Below are positions 51,583-60,037 of a stretch of DNA of 64,000 nucleotides, piece by piece. How positions within the stretch are numbered: the first letter of the stretch is position 1; every line of letters begins with the position of its first letter. A program made the translations under genes and the position numbers. Source of the stretch: Ruminococcus sp. (GTDB taxonomy: Bacteria > Bacillota > Clostridia > Oscillospirales > Ruminococcaceae); assembly GCA_017462565.1 (NCBI GenBank), contig JAFTQW010000001.1:61506-125505 (forward strand), read 5' to 3'. Under the pieces are notes generated by a model. The model worked only from the letters and a program-made list of their open reading frames with translations, was not told the origin of the DNA and did no database searches.

Positions 51583-51609
51583 AAAAGTCCTTGCAGAAAT
51601 TTGCAAGGT
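51583..51609 (-). terminator. Second terminator after the tRNA genes
   Basis: CCTTGCA (51589-51595)/TTGCAAGG (51601-51608), followed on the minus strand by a T-run. Confidence 0.6.
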
Positions 51610-51617
51610 CTGAAACA

Positions 51618-51643
51618 AAAACAACCCCGAAAATTCGGGGCAT
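51618..51643 (-). terminator. Terminator after tRNA-Tyr
   Basis: CCCCGAA (51625-51631)/TTCGGGG (51634-51640), T-rich on the minus strand. Confidence 0.7.
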
Positions 51644-51646
51644 TCT

Positions 51647-51732
51647 TGGTGGGAGAGGATGGATTCGGACCATCGAAGCTGAAAAGCAACAGATTTACAG
51701 TCTGCCCCCTTTGGCCACTCGGGAACTCTCCC
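51647..51732 (-). tRNA. tRNA-Tyr (GTA)
   Basis: 86 nt with encoded CCA. Acceptor arms GGGAGAG and CTCTCCC; anticodon loop CTGTAAA (anticodon GTA); long variable arm as expected for tRNA-Tyr in bacteria; T-arm TGGTCCGAATCCA. Confidence 0.93.
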
Positions 51733-51776
51733 ATATGATCTTCAAAAAATGTACCGGAAAAGCATTCCGGCAACAA

Positions 51777-51852
51777 TGGAGCTGGTGGACGGACTCGAAC
51801 CCCCGACCTGCTGATTACAAATCAGCTGCTCTACCAACTGAGCTACACCAGC
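51777..51852 (-). tRNA. tRNA-Thr (TGT)
   Basis: 76 nt with encoded CCA. Acceptor GCTGGTG/CACCAGC; anticodon loop TTTGTAA (anticodon TGT); D-arm GCTCAGTTGGTAGAGC; T-arm GGGGGTTCGAGTCC. Confidence 0.95.
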
Positions 51853-51867
51853 GTTTAACGCTTATTT

Positions 51868-51896
51868 ATTATAGCACACTTTTTCGTGCTTGTCAA
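51868..51896 (-). promoter_or_regulatory. Promoter of tRNA-Thr/tRNA-Tyr
   Basis: Minus strand TTGACA (51891-51896), 17 bases ending in TGC, TATAAT (51868-51873). Perfect hexamers. Confidence 0.85.
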
Positions 51897-51937
51897 GTAC
51901 TTTTTTCAAACTTTTTTAATTTTTTTGAAAAAACTTT

Positions 51938-52014
51938 TGGTCGAGGCGACAGGACTCGAACCTGCGGCATCTTGGTCCCAAACCAAGCACTCTACCAAAC
52001 TGAGCTACGCCTCG
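51938..52014 (-). tRNA. tRNA-Pro (TGG)
   Basis: 77 nt with encoded CCA. Acceptor CGAGGCG/CGCCTCG; anticodon loop TTTGGGA (anticodon TGG); T-arm GCAGGTTCGAGTCCTG. Separate unit: it has its own promoter upstream and an A/T-rich hairpin downstream. Confidence 0.95.
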
Positions 52015-52053
52015 GACTTGCTTTTAAGTTAGTCCTCATCGGACAGCTTCTAT

Positions 52054-52082
52054 ATTATAGCAGAGTTTTTTCAAAAAGTCAA
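52054..52082 (-). promoter_or_regulatory. Promoter of tRNA-Pro
   Basis: Minus strand TTGACT (52077-52082), 17 bases ending in TGC, TATAAT (52054-52059). Confidence 0.8.
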
Positions 52083-52159
52083 GCTCCCACAGTAACATTT
52101 GTATGAATGCACAAGTTTCAACATAATTATATATAAACAGACCACAAATTTATAAATAA

Positions 52160-52190
52160 ACGGGAGAACCCTAAAGTTCTCCCGTTATAA
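52160..52190 (-). terminator. Terminator of the small acidic membrane protein
   Basis: CGGGAGAAC (52161-52169)/GTTCTCCCG (52176-52184), symmetric, next to the stop of 52194-52481. Confidence 0.8.
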
Positions 52191-52193
52191 AAA

Positions 52194-52481
52194 TCAGTCC
52201 TTATTTTCTTCATCTGCTTCTTCAGCAGCTTCTACTGTGTCTTCAACAGCTTCCTCTGTTGCTGCTTCAGCAGTTTCTGCCTCTTCAGGAGTCTCTTCAG
52301 CCTGAGCAGTATTGTCATTGATCTCAAAATCAATGCTCTCATCGCCGTCTGCGTCATAATCATTATAAATATCATCATCATAGTCTGAATCAGTATTATT
52401 ACTATTACGAACCTTTGATACAACGTATCCAACAGTAGCTGCTGCACCGGCAACTAAAGCTGCAACTAATAATTTATTCAT
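52194..52481 (-). CDS. Small membrane-anchored acidic protein
   Basis: A 95-residue protein: an N-terminal hydrophobic helix (MNKLLVAALVAGAAATVGYV) followed by a Lys/Arg turn and a long acidic, Ala/Glu/Thr-rich tail with no folded domain. The ATG at 52481 follows GAGGAAAATAAA; an in-frame upstream ATG is less well placed. The plan is like bacterial YtxH-type small membrane proteins. Function unknown. Confidence 0.65.
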   Translation of the reverse strand: MNKLLVAALVAGAAATVGYVVSKVRNSNNTDSDYDDDIYNDYDADGDESIDFEINDNTAQAEETPEEAETAEAATEEAVEDTVEAAEEADEENKD

Positions 52482-52591
52482 TTTATTTTCCTCTTTTCTT
52501 CGCAAGAAATAATTTTTTACCGGATCCCCTTGCGAAAGGATACGATAAACTTGTTTTTATTATAACATACTATTTTCTGAATTTCAACTAC

Positions 52592-53314
52592 TTACATATT
52601 ATTTGTTAAAAACATCAAAATTGAAAGGGCAGTTATTGGTGCAGTTTCACAACGCAGAACCCTTTTTCCGAGCCAGACCCGTTCCGCTCCGGCATTAACG
52701 GCAGCGTCCGCTTCTTCCTTATCGAATCCGCCCTCGCTTCCGACCACAACTCCGATCGTTTTAACCCCGTCAAAACCGACCTCTCCGAAAGAACGTCCGC
52801 CCTCTTCCTCATAAAGCAGAATAGTTTTATCAAGCTCCGACATCATTTCAAGAGATTTTTTATACGAAACTATCGAAACGACCTTGGGAATTATTCCTCG
52901 TCCCGACTGCTTAGCCGCTTCCTCGGCAATTTTGTTAAGACGTCCTAGCTTTTTCTCGAAATCTCTGCTGTCCGGACGTGAAATGCATCTTCTTGTAAGA
53001 ACCGGAACTATCCTCGATACGCCAAGCTCCACGCTTTTCTGGATTATAAATTCAAGCTTATCCAGCTTCGGAACAGCCTGAAACAGGGTGACTTCCACAT
53101 TCGGCTCGGCAGCGCATCTTTGTTTTCCGATAACATCAAGATAAACTTCATCGCCCGTAATACTCCGTATAACGCAGCTATAGTCAATGCCGCAGCAGCA
53201 TACCGTCAGTTCCTCGCCGCACCTCATACGCAGGGAATAGCCGATATGATGAGCGTCGCTTCCTGTTATTTTCATATTTTCTTCATCAATATCATTTATA
53301 AAAAATCTTGGCAT
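52592..53314 (-). CDS. rsmE: 16S rRNA m3U1498 methyltransferase
   Basis: A 240-residue SPOUT methyltransferase with an N-terminal PUA-like part (DAHHIGYSLRMRCGEELTVC). The knot region has TKTIGVVVGSEGGFDKEEAD-like sequence (KTIGVVVGSEGGFDKEEADA) and LGKRVLRCETAPITALSIL, the SAM-binding trefoil motifs. It methylates N3 of U1498 in the small-subunit RNA. GGAAGTGCT precedes the ATG. Downstream gap of 77 bases to the acidic protein. Confidence 0.93.
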   Translation of the reverse strand: MPRFFINDIDEENMKITGSDAHHIGYSLRMRCGEELTVCCCGIDYSCVIRSITGDEVYLDVIGKQRCAAEPNVEVTLFQAVPKLDKLEFIIQKSVELGVSRIVPVLTRRCISRPDSRDFEKKLGRLNKIAEEAAKQSGRGIIPKVVSIVSYKKSLEMMSELDKTILLYEEEGGRSFGEVGFDGVKTIGVVVGSEGGFDKEEADAAVNAGAERVWLGKRVLRCETAPITALSILMFLTNNM

Positions 53315-53450
53315 ATTGCAGCACTTCCTTTACACAAAACCTGCCCGAAACTCATTTCAGACAAGTTTATTATATCATTTATTTTTTGTTTTGTAAAGCC
53401 TGCTCATTCCCGATCATAGAATAACAGCATTTGCTTTTCTATCTGTTATT

Positions 53451-53565
53451 AAGGGGACGCTGTCCCCTTAACCCCTGCCAAAGGGATATTATCCCTTTGG
53501 AAACCCAGTATTAATCAATTCTGATACCCATAAAGGGTATCAGAATTGATTAGAGTAGAATGCCC
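53451..53565. repeat. D-A-B-C hairpin repeat, copy 9 (reverse)
   Basis: C: AAGGGGAC/GTCCCCTT (53451-53469). B: CCAAAGGGATA/TATCCCTTTGG (53478-53500). A: AATCAATTCTGATACCC/GGGTATCAGAATTGATT (53513-53551). The A arms are again unlike those of other copies. 53566-53741 holds only an AATAACRGYATTTGCTTTT direct repeat of an earlier stretch (53420 versus 53665). Confidence 0.88.
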
Positions 53566-53741
53566 AGACAGAAATAATTCCGTTCAACAAGAGGTTAAAG
53601 AAACAAAGTTTGCTTAATAAACGTAATAAAAGATGAATGCTGTTGCTCTGATCCCAATTATAAAATAACGGTATTTGCTTTTAATTATGTTTATCCAGTG
53701 GACTTTGTATCTTAAACTTTTGCCAAATTGTATTCATTTTT

Positions 53742-53853
53742 TGGCGACAGCCATAATTATTTCAAATACCATTGGTATTTGAAATAATTAATACTGGGTT
53801 TCCAAAGGGTTGAATAACCCTTTGGCAGGGGTTTAAGGGGACAGCGTCCCCTT
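53742..53853. repeat. D-A-B-C hairpin repeat, copy 10
   Basis: D: TGGC/GCCA (53742-53753). A: AATTATTTCAAATACC/GGTATTTGAAATAATT (53755-53789). B: CCAAAGGGTT/AACCCTTTGG (53802-53825). C: AAGGGGAC/GTCCCCTT (53835-53853). It faces copy 9 (inverse orientation, about 190 bases apart) just upstream of the ffs promoter. Confidence 0.9.
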
Positions 53854-53909
53854 GAGTAAACATAATTAAAAGTAAACGCATCCATCCCGTTTACTTTTAA
53901 AATTTACTC

Positions 53910-53938
53910 TTGACAAAACAAATTTACTGTGATATAAT
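53910..53938 (+). promoter_or_regulatory. Promoter of SRP RNA
   Basis: TTGACA (53910-53915), 17 bases ending in TGA, TATAAT (53933-53938), with both hexamers perfect. Confidence 0.88.
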
Positions 53939-53983
53939 AATATAAAGAGCATATACTTGCTTTAAACGGATCTTTCAGATAAG

Positions 53984-54116
53984 AATTCCGAAATATAGAT
54001 GTGTGGGCCCTGTGCAACAAGACCCCGTGAACCATGTCAGGCGGGAGACCGAGCAGCATTAAGCGGTGCGTGTTGTGTGCCGCAGCAAGCCTGCACATCT
54101 ATGTTCCGGAATTTTT
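53984..54116 (+). ncRNA. ffs: Small signal recognition particle RNA
   Basis: The conserved apical domain GTGAACCATGTCAGG, GGGAGACCGAGCAGCATTAAG and GCAAGCCTGCACAT are visible. The long basal helix pairs ATTCCG...ATATAGATGTG (53985-54003) with CACATCTATGTTCCGGAAT (54093-54112), ending in a T-run. Small (Alu-less) type. Placement before dnaX is usual in Firmicutes. It is transcribed toward the TPR gene. Confidence 0.93.
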
Positions 54117-54138
54117 TGTTAAGGAATGGAGGGTTATA

Positions 54139-55047
54139 ATGAAGTTTTTACCGTTTCTCCCCGTAAGTGCAAAGCGAGTTCTTATCTGCATAAAAAGGGC
54201 GCTTCCAAAGGCTCTGTCTCTCGAAACAGCGGTTATGCTTTTCAACTCTGTTACTTTTTATTTATCCGACAGGGACGGTTCTATCTCATACCTCCTGATG
54301 CTCAAATGGCTGGTAATTTTGTTCTTTATCTGCTGGATCTTTGCAGCTGTTGTACAGCTAAGCCGGTATTACAAAAACTTTTTCCACCGCTACGATGACG
54401 AAATTATCGGTAAAGCTTTTACCGGATTAAACCGTAAATCCGCCATTTTTGAAAAGGGACTCGAACTTTTTCATAATAATGATTTTCGTCTTGCTCTTGA
54501 GATTTTTACCGACCTCGATGACGAAAAATACTTAAAAACTCAGCAGGAACAGGGTGTTGTCTCATTCTACAGAGGAAGATGCTACGATATTATGGGCGCT
54601 TTTCCAAACGCTCTTATGTGCTATGAAAAAGCCGTTGAAAATAACTTCCGCCACGATATAATGCCGCTTCTTATTGCGAAAACGAGTTTTGAAAACGGCG
54701 ACACTCAGCGTGCCGTTGACATTTATAAGGGACTGCTCGATTCCGAACGTGAAAATCGGTATGAACGTATCGTCCGTACTTCTCTCGGTCATATCTACCT
54801 GAAAACCGGAGACAGCGAAACTGCGCTTAAATGGTTTCAGGACGCTATCGACCGCCATGAAAATTATGCGGAGGCTCTTGCCGGAGCTGCAATAGCTCAG
54901 ACGACTCTCCACAATTTTGAAGAGGGAGATAAGCTCTATCGCCTTGCCCTTATCAATAATATTGAAAATTCCGAAAACTTTACCAACTATTATAAAGAGA
55001 TTCAGGCGGCGGCTTTGCTTGAATCAGATTACACCATTGCCAAATAA
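54139..55047 (+). CDS. TPR-repeat membrane protein
   Basis: A 302-residue protein with two N-terminal hydrophobic stretches (about residues 24-40 and WLVILFFICWIFAAVVQLS) and a cytosolic tail of four to five TPR helices (QEQGVVSFYRGRCYDIMGAF, NALMCYEKAVE, TSLGHIYLKTGDSETALKWF). The ATG at 54139 with GGAGGG is chosen; an upstream open frame overlaps the SRP RNA. The position between ffs and dnaX is unusual and points to a role in secretion or replication coupling, which is a guess. Confidence 0.75.
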   Translation: MKFLPFLPVSAKRVLICIKRALPKALSLETAVMLFNSVTFYLSDRDGSISYLLMLKWLVILFFICWIFAAVVQLSRYYKNFFHRYDDEIIGKAFTGLNRKSAIFEKGLELFHNNDFRLALEIFTDLDDEKYLKTQQEQGVVSFYRGRCYDIMGAFPNALMCYEKAVENNFRHDIMPLLIAKTSFENGDTQRAVDIYKGLLDSERENRYERIVRTSLGHIYLKTGDSETALKWFQDAIDRHENYAEALAGAAIAQTTLHNFEEGDKLYRLALINNIENSENFTNYYKEIQAAALLESDYTIAK

Positions 55048-55070
55048 TTTCTGAAAAGGAGGTTATTCCT

Positions 55071-56681
55071 GTGTACAAGGCTCTTTACCGAAAATGGAGA
55101 CCGATGACCTTTGACGACGTTATCTCTCAGCAACAGACCACCGAAACGCTGAAAAATCAAATCATCAGCGAAAAAACTGCGCACGCATATCTGTTTACCG
55201 GTTCAAGAGGAACAGGAAAAACTACCTGCGCAAGAATTCTCGCCAAGGCTGTAAACTGCCGGAATATGAAAAACGGCAACCCCTGTCTGGAATGCGACAT
55301 ATGCCGTGATGCCGACAGCGGCGCTCTTACCGATATCATTGAAATAGACGCAGCGTCCAACAACGGTGTTGACGATATCCGTGATCTGCGTGATGCGGCG
55401 GTTTATACTCCGGAAAGAGGAAAATTCAAGGTTTATATCATCGACGAGGTTCATATGCTCTCGCAGAGCGCATTCAACGCTCTTCTGAAAATTATGGAAG
55501 AACCTCCGTCTTACGTTAAATTCATTCTTGCAACGACCGAAATTCATAAAGTTCCGGCAACTATCGCTTCAAGATGTCAGAGATACGATTTCCGCCGTAT
55601 AAAATCGGAAGATATCGCTTCAAGACTTAAATTTATTGCGGAACAAGAGAAAATCGCTCTGACGGACGATGCGGCTTCTCTCATAGCCAGAATTGCCGAC
55701 GGCGGAATGCGTGACGCAATTTCACTGCTCGATCAGTGTTCTGCCTGCGCTGAAGAAATTACGGCTGAAACTGTTTCAATGGCTGCCGGAATTGCCGGAA
55801 AAGACCACCTTTTCAGTCTGCTTGAAGCAATTGCGGATTCCGACGCTCCGACCGCTCTTTCAATAACCGGAACGCTTTACGATATGTCCAAAGACCTTAC
55901 AAGACTTTGCGAAGAGCTTATTTCTCAGCTGAGAAATATCATGCTTCTGAAAGCTTCTCCCGAAACGGCTGAAAACCTCATTATCTGCCTGCCGGACGAG
56001 CTTGAAAGGCTAAAAGCCCTTGCGGAAAAATCAGACCTCGATACCGTAATGAACCGCCTTACGGCTCTTCAGGAATGCCGTGAGCGTATGCAGAGGGCAA
56101 TGAATAAGCGTGTCGAATTTGAAATGGCTCTTATAATGCTCTGCGGGAAAAAGGCAAAAATCAGCGAGGGTATTGACAATTCTGAAATTTATGATAAAAT
56201 AAAACAGTTGGAGAATAAAATCAGTTCCGTTTCAGCCGGAACAGCTCAGTCCGCCGCAAAACGTGAAGAGCCGGAAGTCCTTACGGCAAACAGTCCCGTC
56301 AGCGAACCGGAAGTGACCCCCAATATCGACATCAAAAAACTTAAATCGGAAGATCTCATCCCCTGCACAAGGTGGGACGAGATACTTGAAAAGCTAAAGG
56401 TGATAAACCCGGCTGTTGCAGGCAGCCTTGACGGTTCTTCTGCGGCAACCGCAGGAAATTATATGTTTATACTTTCAAAAAACAGATTTTTTCTTACACT
56501 TTTCAGAGTAAAAGAAAATGCTATTTCTCTTGGTGAAGCGGTTTTCGATGTTCTCGGAGAAAGATTTATCATAAGGGCAAAGTGTACCACAACCGTAAAT
56601 CAGCAGAAAAGCATGGCTGAAAAGCTTATCAAAAAGGCTATAGACAGCAATATCGAAACGGCTGTTGACAATAATCAATAA
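55071..56681 (+). CDS. dnaX: DNA polymerase III subunit gamma/tau
   Basis: A 536-residue clamp-loader ATPase. GSRGTGKTTCARILAKAVNC is Walker A, PCLECDICRD part of the zinc site, IIDEVHMLSQSAFNALLK Walker B and the SRC motif ATIASRCQRYDF follow. The C-terminal about 150 residues form the tau-like region. GTG start with AAAGGAGG ahead. No slippery-run frameshift site is evident, so a single product is expected. It heads the dnaX-ebfC-recR block. Confidence 0.96.
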   Translation: MYKALYRKWRPMTFDDVISQQQTTETLKNQIISEKTAHAYLFTGSRGTGKTTCARILAKAVNCRNMKNGNPCLECDICRDADSGALTDIIEIDAASNNGVDDIRDLRDAAVYTPERGKFKVYIIDEVHMLSQSAFNALLKIMEEPPSYVKFILATTEIHKVPATIASRCQRYDFRRIKSEDIASRLKFIAEQEKIALTDDAASLIARIADGGMRDAISLLDQCSACAEEITAETVSMAAGIAGKDHLFSLLEAIADSDAPTALSITGTLYDMSKDLTRLCEELISQLRNIMLLKASPETAENLIICLPDELERLKALAEKSDLDTVMNRLTALQECRERMQRAMNKRVEFEMALIMLCGKKAKISEGIDNSEIYDKIKQLENKISSVSAGTAQSAAKREEPEVLTANSPVSEPEVTPNIDIKKLKSEDLIPCTRWDEILEKLKVINPAVAGSLDGSSAATAGNYMFILSKNRFFLTLFRVKENAISLGEAVFDVLGERFIIRAKCTTTVNQQKSMAEKLIKKAIDSNIETAVDNNQ

Positions 56682-56759
56682 CGCTGAATTTCTGCATTTT
56701 TTCTATTAAAAAGAAATGCAGTTGCAATAAACTATAAAAATTTTAAGGAGAATTTAAAA

Positions 56760-57107
56760 ATGAAAGCAAGAATCCCTAAGAATATGGGCGGCGGCGCTCA
56801 GAATATGAATCAGATGATCAAACAGGCTCAGAAAATGCAGGATCAGATAACTGAGCTTCAGGAGGATATCGAGGAGAGAGAGTTTTCCGCAACAGCAGGC
56901 GGCGGTGCGGTTGAAGTTACCGTAACAGGCAAAAAGACCATCAAGGCTCTTTCTATCAAGCCGGAGGTCGTTGATCCGGAGGATATTGATATGCTTCAGG
57001 ATCTCATCATCAGCGCAATAAACGAGGCTGTCAACAACGTTGAAACTACTACCGAAGAAGAAATGAGCAAGATCACAGGCGGAGTTTCTCTTCCAGGACT
57101 GTTTTAA
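56760..57107 (+). CDS. YbaB/EbfC nucleoid-associated protein
   Basis: A 115-residue DNA-binding protein: GGAQNMNQMIKQAQKMQDQI is the start, AGGGAVEVTVTGKKTIKALS the central sheet, then EAVNNVETTTEEEMSKITGG. It forms dimers that bind DNA, usually with RecR. Start ATG follows AAGGAGAATTT. Standard position between dnaX and recR. Confidence 0.94.
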   Translation: MKARIPKNMGGGAQNMNQMIKQAQKMQDQITELQEDIEEREFSATAGGGAVEVTVTGKKTIKALSIKPEVVDPEDIDMLQDLIISAINEAVNNVETTTEEEMSKITGGVSLPGLF

Positions 57108-57113
57108 TCTGTA

Positions 57114-57716
57114 ATGGCTGACCACAACGCTCTTCCTCTTGTGATCTTAGCGGAAAAATTCGCCTCGCTTCCCGGAATAGGCATGAAATCGGCTCAAAGG
57201 CTTGCATATTACGTTATGTCTATGGAAACGGAAGCGGTTGAAGATTTTGCGCAGGCGCTTATCGACGCAAAAAAAAACGTTCATAGCTGTAAATGCTGTC
57301 AGAATCTGACGGAAAGAGAGCTTTGCCCGATATGCAGCGATGATGAGCGTGACAAAAGCGTTATATGCGTTGTCGAAAATCCCAAGGACGTTACCGCTTT
57401 CGAGCGTACAAGAGAGTATAACGGAGTTTACCACGTTCTTCACGGACTTCTCTCGCCGATGGACGGAATCACTCCCGACAAACTGAGAATTAAAGAGCTT
57501 CTTTCAAGAATAGCTGCCGGAGGAGTTTCCGAGGTAATCATGGCGACCAATCCGACCGTTGAAGGCGATGCGACCGCAATGTATATTGCAGGACTTCTTA
57601 AACCTATGGGTATAAAAGTCACAAGACTCGCTTTCGGACTTCCTGTAGGAGGAATTCTGGAATACGCCGATGAAGTTACGCTTTACAAAGCTCTTGAAAA
57701 CAGAAACGATATGTAA
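57114..57716 (+). CDS. recR: Recombination mediator RecR
   Basis: A 200-residue protein that helps load RecA. Helix-hairpin-helix FASLPGIGMKSAQRLAYYVM, zinc finger CKCCQNLTERELCPICSD, Toprim start CVVENPKDVTAFERTRE and the C-terminal FGLPVGGILEYADEVTLYKA. Usual length. It starts 6 bases after ebfC with no clear ribosome site, so is probably coupled. Confidence 0.96.
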   Translation: MADHNALPLVILAEKFASLPGIGMKSAQRLAYYVMSMETEAVEDFAQALIDAKKNVHSCKCCQNLTERELCPICSDDERDKSVICVVENPKDVTAFERTREYNGVYHVLHGLLSPMDGITPDKLRIKELLSRIAAGGVSEVIMATNPTVEGDATAMYIAGLLKPMGIKVTRLAFGLPVGGILEYADEVTLYKALENRNDM

Positions 57717-57742
57717 AAAGGACGCAATTTGCGTCCTTTTCT
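57716..57742 (+). terminator. Terminator after recR
   Basis: GGACGCAA/TTGCGTCC with A's before and T's after; stem at 57719-57737. Confidence 0.8.
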
Positions 57743-57746
57743 TATA

Positions 57747-57908
57747 AGAACCTGTCCACATAGAAATTATGTGCGGATTTTCGGGAAAATTTTGTCGAGG
57801 GCAAGGCGAAAAAGTGAAAGCATACTATCGTATGGTGAGCTTTTTCAACACAGCAATCGGCAAAATTTTCCGAAAAGACGTGCGGAATCTTCTATGTGGA
57901 CAGGTTCT
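57747..57908. mobile_element. 162-bp inverted-repeat element (MITE-like), copy M2
   Basis: 19-bp ends AGAACCTGTCCACATAGAA (57747-57765) and TTCTATGTGGACAGGTTCT (57890-57908) are perfect complements. Inside, ATTATGTGCGGATTTTCGG and its counterpart near AAATTTTCCGAAAAGACGTG also pair, so the whole unit can fold to one long hairpin. No ORF. It is identical to the part of copy M3 that is visible. Confidence 0.9.
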
Positions 57909-57919
57909 AAGATATAATA

Positions 57920-58972
57920 TTAAATTGATTCAAATGAATTGATTTTCCATTCACCATTATCGAGAACAACGTGAACTATCATCAGCTTTGTACTGCCATA
58001 CCATTCAAACGGAACATATACTGTAAATGAAGTATCGGTTATATCGGCTATTTCACGATCCTTATCAAGCCAGTTAAATCCGCTTCCCGTCGGGGCGACT
58101 TTTCCGTATAGTTCACCGTCAATGTCGATATATCGTGGCTCATCGACATAAAGAAGACCTGAATACCGATTATTTATCATTGTTTCTGTCAGATTCGATT
58201 CTATATAATTACGCAGATCATCAGTATTTGAAAACTGAGTATCAATAACCTTTGCAAAAGTATTGCCGCTTTCATCGGTAAACGCCGTATCCATATCAAA
58301 AGTGACATTTCCTCCGCCGAATTTTTCAATATAATTTAAGGCAGTTAAAAGCTTGTCGGCATATTTTGAACATTCAGTATTTTGAACCTGCTGCTCAGAT
58401 TCCTCTGATGGAGAAACGTCAGAAGTCTCGGCAGTTGTTGATTCAGCAGCAGTAGGCGGTACAACAACCTCTTGTACCTTTTGAGGTTCTGAAGAAACAG
58501 ACTGCGTCAGCGTTGTATAAGTATCTGAAGCCGTAGTTGATACGGCTGAAGTCCGGACAGGAGCCTCTTTATAGGTTGTTGACGAACTATTGTCATTATA
58601 GGAGGTCGTTGCAGAAAACATATCGTATTCAGAAAGTCCGATCGGAGATACGGTATTTTTTCTGCCAAGATTATTCAGAAGAACAATACCTGCAACAGCT
58701 GCGCCTGTTGTTAAAAGGCATATTGAAGCAGCGAATGCCGCCTTGCGGAACTTTGTACGGGAATAATGTTCAACGCCGATAACTTTAGATTTATCCGTTG
58801 TATCGGAATCTACGCTGAAAAAATATTTCTTTTGATAAGCATACTTTTTTTCACTTTTTGCAAACATTCTTTTTAAATCGCTGTCGCTGAGCGGTGCATT
58901 GCAATCGGAAAGCCAATCAACGGTTTCTTCGTCTGCATTATTTAAAATATCAAACATATTATTTTTCTTCAT
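57920..58972 (-). CDS. Membrane protein with anti-sigma-like layout
   Basis: A 350-residue protein encoded 14 bases after an ECF sigma factor. About 75 cytosolic residues (DADEETVDWLSDCNAPLSDS region) are followed by one membrane helix (FRKAAFAASICLLTTGAAVAG) and an extracytoplasmic part that is Ser/Thr-rich, then folded (NYIEKFGGGNVTFDMDTAFT, ..., LMIVHVVLDNGEWKINSFES). This is the layout of RsiW/anti-sigma proteins, though the classical zinc HxxxCxxC motif is not visible. Role as anti-sigma is inferred from position and topology. Confidence 0.7.
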   Translation of the reverse strand: MKKNNMFDILNNADEETVDWLSDCNAPLSDSDLKRMFAKSEKKYAYQKKYFFSVDSDTTDKSKVIGVEHYSRTKFRKAAFAASICLLTTGAAVAGIVLLNNLGRKNTVSPIGLSEYDMFSATTSYNDNSSSTTYKEAPVRTSAVSTTASDTYTTLTQSVSSEPQKVQEVVVPPTAAESTTAETSDVSPSEESEQQVQNTECSKYADKLLTALNYIEKFGGGNVTFDMDTAFTDESGNTFAKVIDTQFSNTDDLRNYIESNLTETMINNRYSGLLYVDEPRYIDIDGELYGKVAPTGSGFNWLDKDREIADITDTSFTVYVPFEWYGSTKLMIVHVVLDNGEWKINSFESI

Positions 58973-58986
58973 TTTTTTCTCCTCAT

Positions 58987-59550
58987 TTAAAATGTTATTT
59001 CAAGATCAGAAAATTTTTGTCTGAGACGATTCATTGCACGTCCGCAGCGCATCCGCACGGCTGACGCTTTCATGGACAAATTATTTGCAATTTCCCTTGA
59101 AGACATATTATAGTAAAATTTCTGGATGATTATATCCGAATCCGGTTTGCCAAGCTCGTTAACAGCGTTTATCAGCAGCTGACGAAGTTCGTTTTTTTCT
59201 GCTTTTTCTTCAAGATCAAATCCGTTATCTATTGAATCCGGAGCGCTGTCGATCGGTACCGTACGTCCGTATTTAACGGAAATACTGCGATATGCGTCGA
59301 TTGCACGTCTTTTGGCAATACTCCCTATATAGCCTTTCAGATCGCCGTGATATTCGGATTTATTTTCAAAGCTCAGATAAATATCCGCAAAAATATCGCT
59401 GACGCATTCTTCTATGTCTTCACGGCTTCCGTATGTTCTGAGCTGATTGAATACTATTGTATAGACATATCTGCAATATTCGTCAAAAACAGCTTTGTGA
59501 GCCTTGTGCGGCGAACTTTCCAGCAGCGAGTATAATTCGCTTCCTGTCAT
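58987..59550 (-). CDS. ECF-type RNA polymerase sigma factor
   Basis: A 187-residue sigma-70 family factor of group IV. Region 2: VFDEYCRYVYTIVFNQLRTY, then SREDIEECVSDIFADIYLSF; region 4: DIIIQKFYYNMSSREIANNL, then SMKASAVRMRCGRAMNRLRQ. It would steer RNA polymerase to envelope-stress type promoters. AGGAGGAATCAA precedes the ATG. The repeat relic N3 lies just upstream (59571-59620). Target genes unknown. Confidence 0.92.
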   Translation of the reverse strand: MTGSELYSLLESSPHKAHKAVFDEYCRYVYTIVFNQLRTYGSREDIEECVSDIFADIYLSFENKSEYHGDLKGYIGSIAKRRAIDAYRSISVKYGRTVPIDSAPDSIDNGFDLEEKAEKNELRQLLINAVNELGKPDSDIIIQKFYYNMSSREIANNLSMKASAVRMRCGRAMNRLRQKFSDLEITF

Positions 59551-59570
59551 TTTGATTCCTCCTGTTAATC

Positions 59571-59620
59571 AGGGCAACAATGGACAAAGCCGTCAGGCGA
59601 GCTTAGTGCGGTGTTGCCTT
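59571..59620. repeat. Mini inverted-repeat relic N3
   Basis: AGGGCAACAATGGACAAAG (59571-59589) and TTAGTGCGGTGTTGCCTT (59603-59620); ends of family N with the interior reduced to about 14 bases. Confidence 0.7.
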
Positions 59621-59731
59621 AAATTTCGTTTCTATAATATACTTTCGCATAAACTGCTTGAACTGTCACATATTCTGAAATATTTTTTTCTTTTACTTAA
59701 TGCAGTCTCTAAAACAATGCCGACAACTAAG

Positions 59732-59850
59732 CGGGGACTCTGTCCCCGTACCCCTGCCAAAGGGGAGTAAATCCCCTTTGGAAACCCAGTATTAATTATT
59801 TTCATTACCTCGTAAAGAGGTAATGAAAATAATTAAGGTAGAATGCCCAT
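59732..59850. repeat. D-A-B-C hairpin repeat, copy 11 (reverse)
   Basis: C: CGGGGAC/GTCCCCG (59732-59748). B: CCAAAGGGG/CCCCTTTGG (59757-59781). A: AATTATTTTCATTACCTC/GAGGTAATGAAAATAATT (59793-59833). Remaining 59851-60037 is the lead-in AACAACTTGAGGACTTTTGT (reverse) plus an AT-rich stretch without a gene. Confidence 0.88.
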
Positions 59851-60037
59851 AGAATGAACTTCCTTTTGAAAAGAGAAAAGGAAACAAAAGTCCTCAAGTT
59901 GTTTGCATTAACTTCTAAAGCCCTATAATGTCTAATTGCTGAATCGTAAAATCTGCGGTACGATCTATAATTATTTTTCACATAAAAAAGCACATCTTCC
60001 CGACAAAATATGTCCAAAAGATGTGCAGGATAGAATT

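Noticed and set aside
54034-54138. 35-codon N-terminal extension of the TPR protein
   Set aside because: It overlaps the SRP RNA core; the ATG at 54139 has GGAGGG.
55071-56681. Programmed frameshift in dnaX
   Set aside because: No slippery heptamer with a following stem was seen in the region where it would be expected.
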